A DNA stretch of 64,000 nucleotides from the NCBI GenBank assembly GCA_023333565.1, contig JAJKFH010001538.1, forward strand, positions 2,469,001 to 2,533,000, written 5' to 3'. Numbering within the stretch: the first letter of the stretch is position 1; each line of letters opens with the position of its first letter. Below, one piece after another: positions 14,250-27,929 of this stretch. Source of the stretch: Puffinus mauretanicus. Taxonomy: Eukaryota; Chordata; Aves; Procellariiformes; Procellariidae. Below the pieces are notes generated by a model. That model did not search any database. It was not told where the DNA came from and worked only from the letters and a program-made list of their open reading frames with translations. The position numbers were made by a program, and so were the translations under genes.

Positions 14250-15112
14250 ACGAGTTGATTCATCAACGATCTGCAGGAAACTGCCTCAGATCCAATTCTG
14301 TTCAATGTTCTCCCTAAAATCAGGGATGATAAAACAGAAAGTGCACGCTTAGATTTGCAGATGATGTGAATGTGGAAGCCACTGCAAACATATCAGAGAA
14401 CAAGACTGAAGTTCAATATGAAATTCAACAGAAATAAAAATAGATAAAGTTCAATATGGACAAGCACTAATACGCACCTGCAGATGCACCTTGTGAAAGG
14501 ATTATAGTGAATAGGAGTCAACAATTGCAGGTTGTTTCCAAAAAAGTGACCATCAGACTGGCGTGTATACGCAGTATTTCCTGCAGGATACATGATGGAA
14601 TGCATCAGTGTTCAGTATCGGTGCAGTCTCAGCTGTACCACCAAGCCACTTTGGGGCTTCAACTTCAAGAAAGATACAGGAGAACAGTTGGAGAGAGTGC
14701 AAAAGCTAAAGAGAGGAATGGTCAGACAACCTGAAAATATGGCCCGTAGGAGAGGACTGAGAAAATTGAGGTTGCTGAGCTCAACGAATGGGCCACCAGC
14801 AAGGGCACGACATGATCACAGTCCCCAAGAGGCATCCAAACAAGAAAATAGTTTATTGGGCACATCCACAGGTGATACAATGAGGAGGACAGACAAACTT
14901 TGGCAAGAAAAACTTAGGTTAGACTTCAAGAAAACCCTCTAGTGAGAGAGAAGCACTGGAATAGGCCCAGTAGAGAAGCTGTAGAGCTCTCATCATGCAA
15001 AGTCTTTAAGAACAGATTAAAAAGTTTTACACTAGAATGACAAAGGTAGTTTTTCCTGTAGTGGTTCAGGGGATGGGTCAGAAGACTTGAGAAGTCCTTT
15101 CCTTGCTTATTA
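14250..15112 (+). mobile_element. CR1-type LINE, 3' fragment, decayed
   Basis: Landmarks of the CR1 3' half appear in order on +: a TTTGCAGATGATGTGAATGT segment near 14355, ATGAAATTCAACAGAAATAA near 14420, TTTCAAGAAAGATACAGG-like text near 14665, GAGAGAGTGCAAAAGC near 14691, GTTAGACTTCAAGAAAA near 14918, TTTAAGAACAGATTAAAAA near 15005, and AGAAGACTTGAGAAGTCCTTTCC near 15081. These correspond to the reverse transcriptase C-terminal region and the 3' end. Multiple stops and frameshifts make it inactive. The typical terminal octamer repeat is not evident. Confidence 0.8.
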
Positions 15113-17009
15113 AACAGCCAGCTATGGTTAGGTTCTCTGGGAAGATCAAAGCGAACACTTAACCAAGCACAATGCAACTGCCGATTCATGGATGTTGTAA
15201 TGATACAACGTTCTAGATTTTTAAACCCTCAACAACAGTTAGTGGCCAACCTTGCCCAGAAGGTCCACAGAGATGATGCAATTGCACTCTGCTGACAGAG
15301 ATCTATGGTGGGAACAGGGAAGAGTCCACCTTGATTGCTTTTTACTTCCAGACCCACAGAGTTCTCCAGGGACTGGCTCAGCTTGAGCGAGAAGAATGGA
15401 GCTCCAGTGACAAAGCACTTTTCCACAGAAGGATCTCCATGGCATGCTTGGGCTCATATTTTCTTTCTTAGTCTTTGTCTAAGAACAACAACAAAAAAAA
15501 ACATTGACAGATCTCTCAGATCTTCTGTCATCCTGTTTCTATTCCCACCAACCATCTGGCTGTCCCTTACCCTCTCCCACCACCTTCAGAGCTCCTCCAT
15601 CAACATAACATCTGAGCATTGACAAGAACCTTAAGATTTTGTCCATTATACAGAGGTCATTTCTGAGATCAGCCTTTCCAAGCACTAAGAGAAAAGAAGA
15701 AATTAAGTAGCAAAAAGATGAGCACCAATAACTGCCAAAGAGGTGGCAGAATTGCACATTCTTTAAGCAAAGCAACTGCTGTCCCAGGAGCTCCTGCCTT
15801 CCACCCATATCCTTCCCTTATTCTTCTCAGCGTTGGTCGAGGCAAAGGTAAACAACCAACAGAACATCCTGCACTTCAACCAGGAGCAAGACATTGTAAT
15901 CATAAACCCTGGGCCAAATCCTCACGTTATGCCAGTGATTTATCCCAAAGGAGAGTCCGGCCACTCGTTTCAGTCACAGTCTGGCTTATTGTTCACACAC
16001 GCTGTGTGCATGAGGTTCGTGCAAGTTTTCCTCCCTTAACTAGCCTGATATTTACTTACACAATTATTTCATGTAGACTTATTGTTCAAGCCTTTTCTTT
16101 TGTTCTTGTAAAGATTAACTTTTTAGAAAGACATTCAGCCAGCAAAACATTTTGAAATATAATTCTCTGGTGGTCTATTTTCAGAAATGAAATACTTGGT
16201 GGTCACTGCATTTCACTACTAGCACTTAGTGGTTTTAAAAGTTGTTTTCTGTTCTACATATTAACATAATTTGTTTACTATAAAAAGACTCCTAAACATA
16301 TATTTCTCCAATCTTCCTTGTCCATTACGGAATGAAACCTGAATGTTGTATCAAAGAGACTAAGGCAAAGTCAAGTCTCAAAATGTTCTTACCCAAAACC
16401 AACTTCACTTGCAGACTCTAACTGCTTATTTTCCAGATAAGCTTAAAAGCCCTTAAAATAGCAACACAGGCACATACACCACACCCCATCAGAAATGCAT
16501 CACATTCCGTTATTGTCGCAATACCGTAACAGCAAGAATCCCAACATGCAGGAGACAGACACACTTAAAGCACTCAGCAGACAATATCGATGGAGAATAA
16601 ATAGTGATTTAAAAAGCAAGTTACATGACTTATAGTTGTGTCTCAGTGACTGCTCCTGCTCTCTGCTCCTGCCTGCAAAAGAGCCAGGCTAGCAAAGATC
16701 TCAGACACTAGAGGAGTCTTCAGAAAAAGATTTTTAAGTGATCAGGAAAAACTGTCCTTTTCCCCCATCAGTCATGCTTGCCACTGATGCTTTATTCTGG
16801 GTAAATATTTAACCGCAGGTGGTATTTGACGCACCATACTCCCATTTGCAGGGTATATGATTACATGGGGGGACAGGGTACTCTCTGGTCGTGAAAGCTT
16901 CCTTAGCTAAGAGAGTGGGATCAGCCAGGTCTGTACACAGAACACGACCTCCGTGGGTTGCGTGTACGTGGGCAGGGGAGAGAATAATGCCAGGAAGGCA
17001 GCATGAGCA
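15113..17009. other. Unassigned sequence between two CR1 fragments
   Basis: No gene or recognisable element is supported. A phrase CTGGGCCAAATCCTCACGTTA near 15910 hints at another old repeat end. Confidence 0.5.
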
Positions 17010-17450
17010 GTTCAGAAATCATCATAAAATAATGTTGATAAATGGGAAGCAGTTCAGAGCAGGGCTAGCAAAATAATGAAGACCCTGAGGGAACGGATGG
17101 TAGAGGGAAGATTAGAGGAATTGCATATGTATATCTTTGACCAAAGGAAACAATCTGGGGATATCTGACAGGTATCCGCTTCACAGAGGGGAGGGAAGCA
17201 TTCGGGGTGGGATAGGATGGATAACTGGGAGCAATTATAGGAAACTGAATAAAAAGAAATCTAGGCTCAACATGAGGAAAGAAAATTAAAGAAGAAAATT
17301 AGAATATAAAATAGTTTGTGGGCAAAAAGGTCATTTGTAGAAACTCCTTCACTGGAGAATTCAAAAGCAAGCATGATAAAGCCCTAATAAATATTCAGCA
17401 AGGAGAATCATCCTTTGTGAAGTAGGGGAATTGATCACATCATGGGACAC
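17010..17450 (+). mobile_element. CR1-type LINE, second 3' fragment, more decayed
   Basis: GGAAGATTAGAGGAATTGCA (17106), a decayed GGATATCTGACAGGTATC step (17158), GATAGGATGGATAACTGGGA (17210), CTAGGCTCAACATGAGGAAA (17261) and CTTCACTGGAGAATTCAAAA (17347) follow the order of the CR1 3' region. The end around 17420-17450 (AAGTAGGGGAATTGATCACA) corresponds to the element's final segment. No coding potential remains. Confidence 0.6.
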
Positions 17451-18469
17451 AATGCAGTAAAGTCTAACACACTCGCTTTTACGGGAGCCTTTTCTTGGTA
17501 TCTCTGCTTCCACGTGCCCAGTCTTTGACACAGGTCCACAGTCGCGAACTTTTGTTGTGCTCCAGGACACTTGACCACTACTAGTAGTGACAGCAGGAGC
17601 CAAGTATAAGCAGTGTTACTCTGAATAGCAACCAAAGAGCAGAGAGCTGCCAAATGCTGCCCTCTCCCTAGAAGGGTAAAACTCTGGAGCGATGCATGCC
17701 GCTAGGTTATTCTCCTTTTGCCAGAGTTTACATCTATGACACAAACAACACAATAGTCTTGCCCTGACATTTATTTCAATAAACACTGGGAGAGCTTCCA
17801 AAAGCTTGTTGCAGACAGTTATGAAAACTAACCAAGCCATTGAACTATTATATAAATGATCTTCCAGGGCTTCATTATTATGGTTACTGTTGGACAATAA
17901 CAAGACTTTGAGGGGCTTCCACAATAGCAAAGTCTTGTTTGTGACCCCAGAGGCTTCTGGCTCAGTCTCTTCTATTCAAGCACACCAGAACTCATCCAGC
18001 TCTGGCTGAATTGCAAGACACTGTGGGCTTAAAACCGAGCATTGCATTAAGATTAAATACATCTCTTATGAAAACTTTCTGTGTTTTGCATACATGATTC
18101 AATAAAGAGTCTTAGCAGGATAATTGTTTTGCCCAGGTTATTAACAAGAATTTTCTTTACTTTTTTTTTTATTACTCCTCAGAATAATGTTTAAGGTAAA
18201 CAACTCATAATTGTGCAAGAATTGCATGAAGTGGAACGCTCTATCCTGAGTGTCCATTCCTGGATGTTCTACTACCAAAAGTCATCCTTGCATTAGGAAT
18301 TTAATTTTATATTTCAAGAAGCTAAAGCAGACAGTGCGTGTATGCAAAACATAAAAAACCCACTGGAAATTAAGTCCTGAATATCAGAGGCGATGTCAAA
18401 GTGCAAATTAGATTTGTACAAGACCAGAACTCATTGAAGGCGTCGTCAGAGAGAACCAGGGATTTGCGC
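17451..18469. other. Unassigned sequence
   Basis: AT-leaning sequence with no supported gene or repeat. Confidence 0.5.
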
Positions 18470-19010
18470 TTCGCCCCTGGATCACTCAAAGCTCCTGCAC
18501 CCCACCCAGCAGAGCTCTCCCCCTGCCAGCGGTGTCCCTGACACGCTCTGAACCCCGAGCCCTCCCCAGCAGGCCATCACGCGCTTGCCCTAAACACTAG
18601 CTGTGGGAAACAAGCCGTGACAAGCGGTAGGATCACTCGAAAGGCGGGCACAATCCCCACCGCTGCCCCGGTGCCCTACAGCGTTTAACCTCCCCGAGCA
18701 CCTGAGGTGGGCAAGAGCCCGGCTGCCTGCGAGAGGCAGCACCCGCCGCCGGCCGCCAGAGGGCGCCGCAGTGCCCCCGCAGCCGCGCAGCCTCCGCCCC
18801 CGCGCTGCGCCCCCCGCGCACCTCCGGCTCGGTAAGCGCGGCTGGGGCGGGGGGAGACCGCGGGGAGCGGCCCCGGCGAAGGGAGCTCCGACAACAGCCA
18901 CGGGCGAAGGCAGCCGTGGAGCCGCTGAAAAAGCCATTAGCGAGCAAGCCCTCGCATCGTGGGTTGTGTCACTCGTGGCGGTCCCAGCTCTCGGACCGGT
19001 CCCAGCTTGG
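18470..19010. promoter_or_regulatory. CpG-dense patch around the CTCF motif
   Basis: GC-rich sequence with many CpGs peaks at 18720-18910. It contains the CTCF motif and, at its left edge, TGTGGGAA (18602-18609), which resembles an RBPJ site. Open frames on both strands reach 142 codons, with no recognisable product. It could be an insulator or distal regulatory element or a small promoter. Confidence 0.45.
18751..18770 (+). promoter_or_regulatory. Near-consensus CTCF motif
   Basis: GGCCGCCAGAGGGCGCCGCA matches the core CTCF motif (CCRSCAGRGGGCGC) at essentially every informative position, in forward orientation on the + strand. It lies in a CpG-dense patch about 24.5 kb upstream of the TCF7 promoter. 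Confidence 0.7.
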
Positions 19011-22000
19011 TCTTTCACAGCCTGCCAGTGTGGCTCAAGCTTTCAAATTTGGTTTCTGTAGTTGAATGGAATCATATTTAGGCCCTTAAATAAATAGCTG
19101 TGTTTTGAGATGAGGGCATGGGTGGGTTCAGGGTGAGCAGAGTGGAAAATGGGTTTCAGGACACTCAGATGAACTTGAGTGCTTTTGTTCCCAGGTGATA
19201 CGGAGGATCTCCTTGAGAGAAGGAGAAGCTTGAAAAGAAGCTTGAAAGTTATGGTCAAATAAGGAACAGGATGCATGAAGTGGGACTAATGTGGACTTTA
19301 AAGCCCAATACCCAAAACAGTAATGCTCAAAATTCCCATCCATTTGCAGGTGACTAAATGAACACATACCCAAAGCCCCTCTGTCTAGGCCAAAGCATCT
19401 CAGAACATAGCTCAGATCCGAGCCCTCGAAAGCCACATGACACCAATGGTTATTATTGTTCCTGAAAGGCTGGATCCAGGGGAGTTGTTGGAATAAACTT
19501 ACCAGATCAAGTACCAGCAGCAATCCTCTCTTTTCCATAGAAGAATTCAGAGGTTAGGAAATTGGTTCAGGATAGCGGGAGCATATGGCCGTACCTCTCA
19601 CCTCCATAGGCAGCATCCCGGCTACCAAACTGCGGGCTGGTCTAATGGGCAACAGAAGGCTGCACATAAATCCTGCTCTTGATGTTTTTCCCTTACCTGG
19701 TATGGAACATTTCCAGACTGATTGGACTGGAGAAAGGGAACAGGACTGTGTAGCTCTGGGATAAGACTCTTATTCCTGTTTATTCATCTTGGAGCTTTAA
19801 AGAGCATTTTTCCCAACGGATAATAGCTGCAAAGTGATTTAACCTCTGAACTGAAGGGCTCCAACACCCTTTCCTGTGTTCAGGGAAAACTGCCATTTTG
19901 CAAAAAGCCCAATCCATCACAAGTGTTGCTGGAGAAGTCCTACAAGTTTCAGCCCTTCCACACAGACAGGCAGAACTTTGCCTACTCTGCAAATCCTGCC
20001 AGGGCAGAGGTGTAAAATAACTACCTTAAACCCCAGTGTCGCAATACTCCCCCGTCCTTGCTCAATTGTCACCTGACCTTAGAGACTTCTGGAGCCTGCT
20101 GATGCCTTTCTCATCAAATTTAGTTTGCCCCAGAACTTGAATGACACAAGAAGGTGTCCCGCAGTGCTCTCAAGAGATCCACTTCCAAACCATGTTTTCT
20201 TAAGGGTAATTAGTTGACTAGCTGTAAGGGAGGAGATAGATAACTGGGAATGCCACGGTCGAAGCCAAGAGTGACCACTAGTCAGCATTGCAGTCTTTCC
20301 ACAGAAAACACATTGTTTTCTGCTATGTGGACAAACAGGTTGGACTAATTACCACATACAATCATTAGTATTTATGCTCTACAGACATCAGAGTTTTGTC
20401 TTTAAATGAATTTATAGAGGGGAAAAAAAAATCACAAAGCTAAATAATCCCTTTAATTATATGCTTAAAAATCCTGAATGGAAGAAATTAGGAGACACAA
20501 AGGAACAAACATAAACTAATTATTCCTTGTTTTGCAGCTAACGTATTTCTATGGTAACCACTATGGTCTTCGAAGAAATTAAAAGATTTTTTAAAATCAG
20601 TTCATCAGGAAAGTCACCCAGTAAAGCCACAAAACAAAAATCTTTCAAATAAGTCTAGAGATGAAGGAGAAAAGCATGCATTTTCCCAGCTGTTGATCAT
20701 TAGAGCTATGAAACTGCATTTTCATTACAACCACCAAGTAGATTCTCTCTTACGTGCTGTGTGGGGAGTTTGGTGGGTATGTGCATGGGCACACAGGCAC
20801 ACATGCATGTGTATATATAGAAGAAGGGAGAAAGACAACTTTTACTTCTGTATACCATGTGTCAATATGGCAAAGTGAACAGAAAACAAGAATGTATGTT
20901 TTGTAATAGTTGCACTTTCTGCTCACACATCTCATTTTGAGATTGAAAGCTTCCAACCTAATTCTTACACAACCTCAGTTTTGCTGTGCAACTTCAAGTA
21001 GATTGTTAAGTATTGATTTAAATGTGGAGTGTCCCAGCTCTGTCTCTCCGGTACATGGAGAAGCATGTCGTAGGCAAAAAAGGTGTACAATTTTGGTAGG
21101 TCAACAACACATGGAAAGTGGTGTAGTATTCCGTAAAGACCAAGTTTACACGTTTTTTGCCCTTGAAATGCAGCAAATTAATCAAAACCATGCACTTAAA
21201 ACTTAAACCAGCCTGTCACCAGCTTTACATTATTAAACTTAAGCTCAGGGGATGCATTGCCAGGGGAATAATTCAACCAGAATGGTCCACGAAGCAGGCA
21301 GATTCTGGCTCTGTGGGAGGTTCACTTCTTCAGGCTGCGCAGAGCTTGTTAGGCAAAAAGACAGTTCATGCAAACATGCCTTACTCTTCATTTGACCACA
21401 CCACCAAAACCAATGGTTTCCCCTATCGCATCTGTGGCCATGCTGGCAGCTACAGATAAAGAAGTTAACTGAATAGGCTCATATGAAGGGATCCTCAGGT
21501 TTCAGTTAAGAGGAAAGTCCCTGCAGTCGAAGCTGAGGAACACAGTTCAAACTTTTTCACAGAACTCAAAATTTTTTCCTCCCTTTGGGCTCTGCATGGC
21601 ACTTTTACCGTCACACTCTCGATGTCTACCTTCCTTCATTGCTGTGATCAAAACAGGAACTTTACTGCAGAAAACTGTAAATTGAATGCTGTACATGGTC
21701 TGTCTCTCTATGCTGGGATGAGTTGTCACAAACAGAAGAAATACCAAGAAACTTCAGTGTCGGCAGGGACTGAGAGGCTGCCCAGCTCCCCGCACAGCTC
21801 CCTGCTGTATGGCTTCCTGCGTAACAGCCATCTTCAGCTGTACCATTTCTCTTGGATGGTATTTGCCACAGCTTTGTAAGGACATAGAGACATGTCACAC
21901 TTCCCAGCCACAGTCCAGCAACAGATTCATTCCTGCCTTGGTTAACATGAGATTATTAATATTCTTAATAATAGCAATAACAGCTCCTATTAAGACATCC

Positions 22001-25000
22001 TGCTGGCTTCAGAGAACAGGTTTCTATTTTCCTCAGGTTCTAATTTTAGAAGCTGCTGGGGACTATGTAAACATGTGAGCTAGAGACAAACAAGAGAACC
22101 ATATAGATTACTTGCTGGAAGCATGGGGTGGGTGATCAGATCCAAATATCCTGCTATACTGAAGTCACTGCCCTGGACTTTCACAGATCTGTGGAACAAA
22201 GTGCAGCACAGGAGTGTCATGGGTCTGACTGGGCTGCTGCTAAAAAGAGGAGCTTTCCCACCAACTTCACTGGGAGACAGCAAACTTGGGACAGATAGAG
22301 GTGTACTGGGAGCAACCAACACTGAGCATCAAACACTATCAGGATTGGGGAAAGGCAACGAGGATATGCGTACAGCCCTGTCTGGCACCTCACTGCCGTA
22401 GGAGAAACTTGCTCCCATACGATGCAAGGCTCCTCAGCTCTCTGTGCCGTGCTAGTTATGGCTCCATTCTGCATCTGCTCTGCCAAATCTTCGTGCCCAC
22501 TGCTATGTTTAGAAAAAACTGTAGTGGTGAAATGCTCATTTTGCATCTGTAGAAACAGTTTTCTTCAAACGATAAAGCAGCTTTTCACACACTGAAATAT
22601 ATCTCTAAAGTCAAGCCCGTTCATATCCCATTTTTCTTTTTCATTAATCCAGCAAAAATATCAAAAACTACATGACAATTTGCATCACACTGCTAACAAA
22701 CAAAAGGGCTGAAAAAACTTCATGAGATTTTTTTGGCTCTTCATTCTACAAAGCACTTAAGCAGAAGCTTAATTTACTGGTAAGTAGTATGTGGCTCCAG
22801 TGATTAAAGAATATATGTAATTGTCTCTATAGATTAATGCCATAATTTATTCCTCCTTGAGTATCAGATGGATCCTTATAGTCTCTTTGATAAAGTCATG
22901 CAGTGCAAAGTGTCAGGTGATCCAACCTATGAAACCACACACACTACTGGAAATCTATATCCAGGTACATATTAACATCACTGTTCAAGTATTTCATTTC
23001 TATTACATTTCCTAGTTAAATAAACTCCATGCTTTTTTCAGAAGTCTATATAAAGAGCTCGTAAAAGCAGCGCCTCGCCTTTTCCAACAATGTCTTGACA
23101 AATTCCAGACCAAAAATAAAAAAACATTTATCAGATCAGATCCCTTCAACAGGGACAAGTTTTCAAGACCTGGAAAAAATAACTTAAGGTATTTAGAAGA
23201 ATACAAGAATTTTGTAGACCAGCTATAGGGCATAAAATCAGATGTTGGAGTTGCTTTTGTTGATAGCTGGTGCTTTGGACCCAGGTTTCTTTATCTGCAC
23301 TTCGGGGACCCTTATTCACTAGACTCTGAAAGTTAGCGCATCCATCAGAGGTATGATTTAATGGCCTTCACGGCAAACAGTGACCCTACAGGAAGAATAA
23401 ATGAGTATGTGTTGTTAGCTGAAGGCGAAGGCATGTTTTGCACACATGATGTCACTCTTGCAACTCAGGAAGAACTAATTGCTCGGCTTGTTGTAAAGTC
23501 TCATACTCGTTGGGTTCACTTGCAAATTATAGTCGTCTGGAGAGCTACAGTATGTCATCAGCACACAACAATGTTGTCTGAAGCGTAATTAATATCTGTC
23601 TTTCTTTTCAAGTTCCTTATTTACCCTCTTTCCCCCATGACAAATATGTTAATGACCTCTCCAAAACCCACAAGTTGTCATTTTCAAAGAGCCCCCGTCT
23701 TTCTGCCTTGAGCTGAACACTTTAGACTAAATCACGGTGAGCCTGTTCTTGCCCCCATTAAAGCTATTGAGGGTTTTGTTAGTGACTTCAGTGTAAGCAA
23801 ACTCTCACAGGCTGTAATGGGAGCAGGACCACAGACCTATTTTGCTTTGCACCTTCAGCCAGAGGAAAAAAAGAAACAACACACCAAACAAACAATAGGC
23901 AGGGATTGCCTTACAATTTTGCAGGATTTTGAGTTGAATCAGGTGCCCAGAGCAACACGAGGACCGTCAAACCACCCAGTCTTACGGGTTGCAAAGTTTG
24001 TGTTGGATTACAGGGCCCTAAAAAAGCTACTTGTTTTGCCTTTGGTTTTGATTTTGAGAACAAGTTTTATGTCTTTGAGTTGATTTTCAGCAATGTTATC
24101 TGCTTACCTGATTCTCTTTTAAGTACTTATCTGCAAAGGATAAAATACTGCCCAGAGTTTAATATAGTTGCATGTGAAAATAAACATACAGAACATGTAT
24201 ATCAGTGGAAGCAATAACTGTACTGGCAGCCCAGACCATTACTGGGGAACATTTTGATACCAGCTTATGAAGGACTGCTCACACTCATACAAGGACTTGG
24301 ATAATTCTGAACGTGTGCCCATTTTGTGTGTGTCTTTACAAATGAGTCACGTTTACAAATAATAAATGCATTTACACTAAAACCAGAAATAGGATCTCCT
24401 ATATTTAATTACCGACAACTGTATTCTACTTTTCCTTTTTTATTAAAAAAAAATCCCCTGATTAAGTCATCTGCAGTGTGGCAGAAATCTCCGTACAACA
24501 AAAAAAGGTGTTATTTCCACTACTACATAGCTGTTCGTTTCACATGTGAATGAAGCATTTCCCTTTCCAAGATTTAAACACATGGCAAGTCCCCATGCTG
24601 TATTTACCAAGTTTTCACATGTTTCTATCCTTCCGCAATTAGCAAGGTAGATCTTCTGGAATTCTTACTGTATTACTAATATGAATGTACTTGCAGGTAA
24701 GAAAGTACAAGGTATGTTACAAATTTCTTCTTTTGTACATAGTGCTGTAAAATAGAGGTTCAAACATCCATTTTTTTCTAAAACACCCGGCCTTATCCTG
24801 ATTTCAGTGTTAAGTGATACTTAGCGCACCTCTTCTATCGATCTCGAACGCCTTGCAAGAGCAGACCCTCTGCAAGCAGATATTCATATCTAATTCCAGC
24901 TCTGCCTCAGGAGCGTTACAGCCGCACCGGTAGCGGTGCATTTGAGGGTGAACGTGGCACCTGAGGGACGCTGCAAGGTCTGCGTACCACTTGGTCTCAG

Positions 25001-25595
25001 CTAAGCAGAGGTAAGTTTTACCTTGACTGGAGCACCTTTTCCCAAGCACCCCGTCAGGAGTCTCATACCATCCTATGAGGTTTCCAATGAGAGCACGGGG
25101 GCCAGCCTTCCAACAGGAATTTGCAAACCCAGACTATCCTGTAAGTGTAAAACACACAGAGCCCACACCTACCCCTCACACTGAAGGCTGTGATACAAAC
25201 AGTCTCAGTCCTGCTGACCAGAGGAGGAAGGAAGCCCGTGGTCTGCAAGCGCTAAAGCACAGTATTCTACAAGCCGTCTGCCATTTACATTTTTAAAAGG
25301 CTTTTATGTTACATAGGCAGAGCAGCACACAGGCAACACAATATAAACATTGCTGAAAGACAGGAAAAATCCGTTCCAGCAGGATTTCTCTTTTTAATGA
25401 CTTATATTGATTCTCATTCCACCATGGTTTAGATGTGTTTCTTCAGCATTATGTTAAAACCCACCTACATTCATCATTTAATAAAGATAACACCCCTGCA
25501 TTTAAAAGCACGTATAAGTTTCTAAAGTCTAAAATCCACAAGCCCAGTGGTTTTTAATGATCTTCTCTTCTAACAATAAATGGACAGCTCTTAGA
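19011..25595. other. Unassigned sequence, no supported gene
   Basis: All open frames are 110 codons or shorter (apart from a 136-codon minus frame at 19128-19538) and unrecognised. I see no clear mobile element or tandem repeat. Confidence 0.55.
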
Positions 25596-25785
25596 ATAGG
25601 GGCTATGATTCAGGATTCTTGGGTTCTGGTCTTCGTTTTGCAATACCATCGCTGCCAAGCTACATTTGACACCTCTGTGCCTCAGCTTGCCTACTTCATA
25701 AATGGGCCCAGCAACACCTCTGTCACATGGTGTTAAAAGGTTTAGTTAATTGCTGCTCATAAATCATATTGAGAGCCTTGAAAAA
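25596..25785 (+). mobile_element. tRNA-derived SINE relic, 3' two-thirds
   Basis: CTTGGGTTCTGGTCTTCGTT, CTCTGTGCCTCAGCTTGCC, ATAAATGGGC and, near the end, TTGAGAGCCTTGAAAAAG match the GGGTTC, TGTGCCTCAGTTTCCCC, TGTAAAATGGG and TTGAGATCCTTG series of MIR-like SINEs. Confidence 0.7.
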
Positions 25786-25790
25786 GAGAA

Positions 25791-25804
25791 ATATATATAT
25801 ATAT
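25791..25804. repeat. (AT)7 microsatellite
   Basis: Seven AT dinucleotides lie directly after the SINE relic tail. Confidence 0.9.
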
Positions 25805-26029
25805 GCAAAGTAGTTTGATGTTGTAATAGAATTGCATTGCTGTCAGATGCAGTGTTTAAAATTAAATTCTTAGGAGATTCATATTTCTTGTATCACTTTG
25901 CCAGCCATTAGCATTAAAGATTACTTCCAGAATATTCAAAACCTAGGTACAATATTTGTGCAATTCAACACAGTGCTACTCATGACACTCACAGGGAAAG
26001 AAGATACTGGAATAGGGACAACTTTCTCT

Positions 26030-26093
26030 ATCCATCTCCCATTGAAGTGGTGTGAGTTTTGCATTCATTTCAAGGGCTGTAGAACCCAAATCT
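26030..26093 (+). repeat. Old dispersed palindromic repeat, relic 2
   Basis: CTCCCATTGAAGTGGTGTGA followed by GTTTTGCATTCATTTCAAGG fits the two arms of the CCCATTGAAGTCAATGGGAG..TTGCCATTGACTTCAATGGG inverted repeat common in sauropsid genomes, with substitutions. Confidence 0.5.
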
Positions 26094-26229
26094 ATTCACC
26101 ATTCCTAATCAGCCTTGAAAAGCAACGCTGCCACTTTATAAGACACAAGTCCTACATTTAATAGCTCAGTTACAAACAAATGCTTCTCCTCCCTCCTCTT
26201 AACTAGCACATTGGGTGACTGAAGGATTT

Positions 26230-26285
26230 AAAATCAGGCACAAAACACTTTGTGAAGTGTTTTGAGATCTGCCAAGCACAAACTA
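26230..26285 (+). mobile_element. Possible SINE tail fragment
   Basis: GAAGTGTTTTGAGATCTGCC resembles the AAGTGCTTTGAGATC tail of MIR-like SINEs. Only the tail is visible. Confidence 0.3.
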
Positions 26286-27929
26286 GAGTGTTAAGATTAC
26301 CATTTTCACTTTGATTCCCCCCCCCATAAACTACGTGCTATCAACTACAGCTGCTTTGTGGACAAGAAGCAGATAAGGGATTTAGGAATGAACACCGTAC
26401 CTTTCGGGGTATCACACACACAAATGTAGTTTGTAGTAGCAGAAATAGGATCAAGCTGTGAAGTTTGGATTAGATGAGAAATTACCTATTTTAGGCTTCA
26501 ATGGTTTTCAAAGCCTCAGTTTTCCTTCTGCCCACTAGAAAGATAAGGGAACATTACAAACTTTCAATCCATATCCAGAATTCAACAGAATCCAGTAAAG
26601 CTGTCTTTACCTGGGCTTTTGGCTCAATTTCAGCTCTAAGATAGAACCAAAGTAAGTAATTTCTGTGCCTCTTCCTTGCTGGAGTGAAGTGGCATGAAAA
26701 GCAATAAAGATTCGCGGATGGAGGTGCCTATAGCAACATGACTCCATTCCTACACATTTCTCCCACTGCTCCCATGGGTTGAACACTCCCTGCGCTCCAG
26801 GCAGACAGCGTATGCGACCACAAATGGACCTTCGGAGGAGAGAGGACTTGAATCCCTGCTGAGCTCTTCCATCCTGGTACAATTTCTAACCACACAACTA
26901 CGACAGAATCCCAGACGATGAGACCTTTAGAGACTCATCCTTCACCCCTACCCGGGGCATCAGGGAACACGAGCTCCATTCCCAGAGCAGCTTACTCAGT
27001 CTGTCCTACAACTCATGTCAAACAGGCGGGTGAAAGATTAGTCTTTTATTTAACCATTTCAGATTGAACTGTTTCTGGTTCTTTCACAGACTGGGTGTGC
27101 TTCGCCAAGGAAACCTGAGGTTTGCTATGGGGATTTTTTTTTTTTCCTTAAATCTTACATGTGAGAAAATAAAACAATTACTAACGAGCTGGAAATACTT
27201 AGTATGCTTCACAAAATGAACCTGATGTCTTGGCGATGGTATGGTAACTTGCCTTTGGTGCTAAATTTCAGCTTAACAGAAAAAGGCAAGTGGGGCCACC
27301 TTAACATTTTAGTAGCCACCTACCACCATATGAACAAATCAAGCTACAAGAATAAATTGTAATTTATTTCTTGCTTGAAATCACAGCGAACTGCAGGTAC
27401 GCTGGATTGCCCAAATTCTGACCTGAATCTGAAGCAACCAGATTTTACAAGAAGGGACCTGGATGCTGAATAGAGCCATCTATGTGCTAGAGAATGTAAA
27501 TAGGGAGACAGGTAATATAAATAATACATGACTGCAGGATCTGGCCCTCATTTGGGGGCAGAACGCTGAAACTATAATTGCTCTTGCAATGAATAGCTGA
27601 TGAATGAAAACAATTAGTCATTTTATTTAAGCTGTTGTTAGTTCTGCCAACACAAGTTTACAAAAGTCATTAGTCAGCCTGCACACAGAAAGAAAGAAAA
27701 AAAAAGAGAGATTTGATTTTAAAAATCATGAGATTAAAAAAGCCCCAAAACTGATAAAGATGTTCAGGCTTTCTCTTCCTTTCTGGTTCAGACATCAGGG
27801 TCTTTTTTTCCAAGCTTTTCTTTGGAGTCATGAGAATTAGAATTTTTAGTATGTTTTTTTTTTTTAAAAAGACAGAAAGCAAGCCACACCTTGGGACTGC
27901 AGGCGCAAGGACTTTATAGATTCTCACAA
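26286..27929. other. Unassigned sequence
   Basis: AT-leaning, with short A/G-rich runs near 27690 (GAAA units). No supported gene. Confidence 0.5.

Noticed and set aside
26885..26965. Possible reversed CR1 end (ACAGAATCCCAGACGATGAG)
   Set aside because: Only a short phrase resembles the CR1 terminus and the following sequence does not continue the match.
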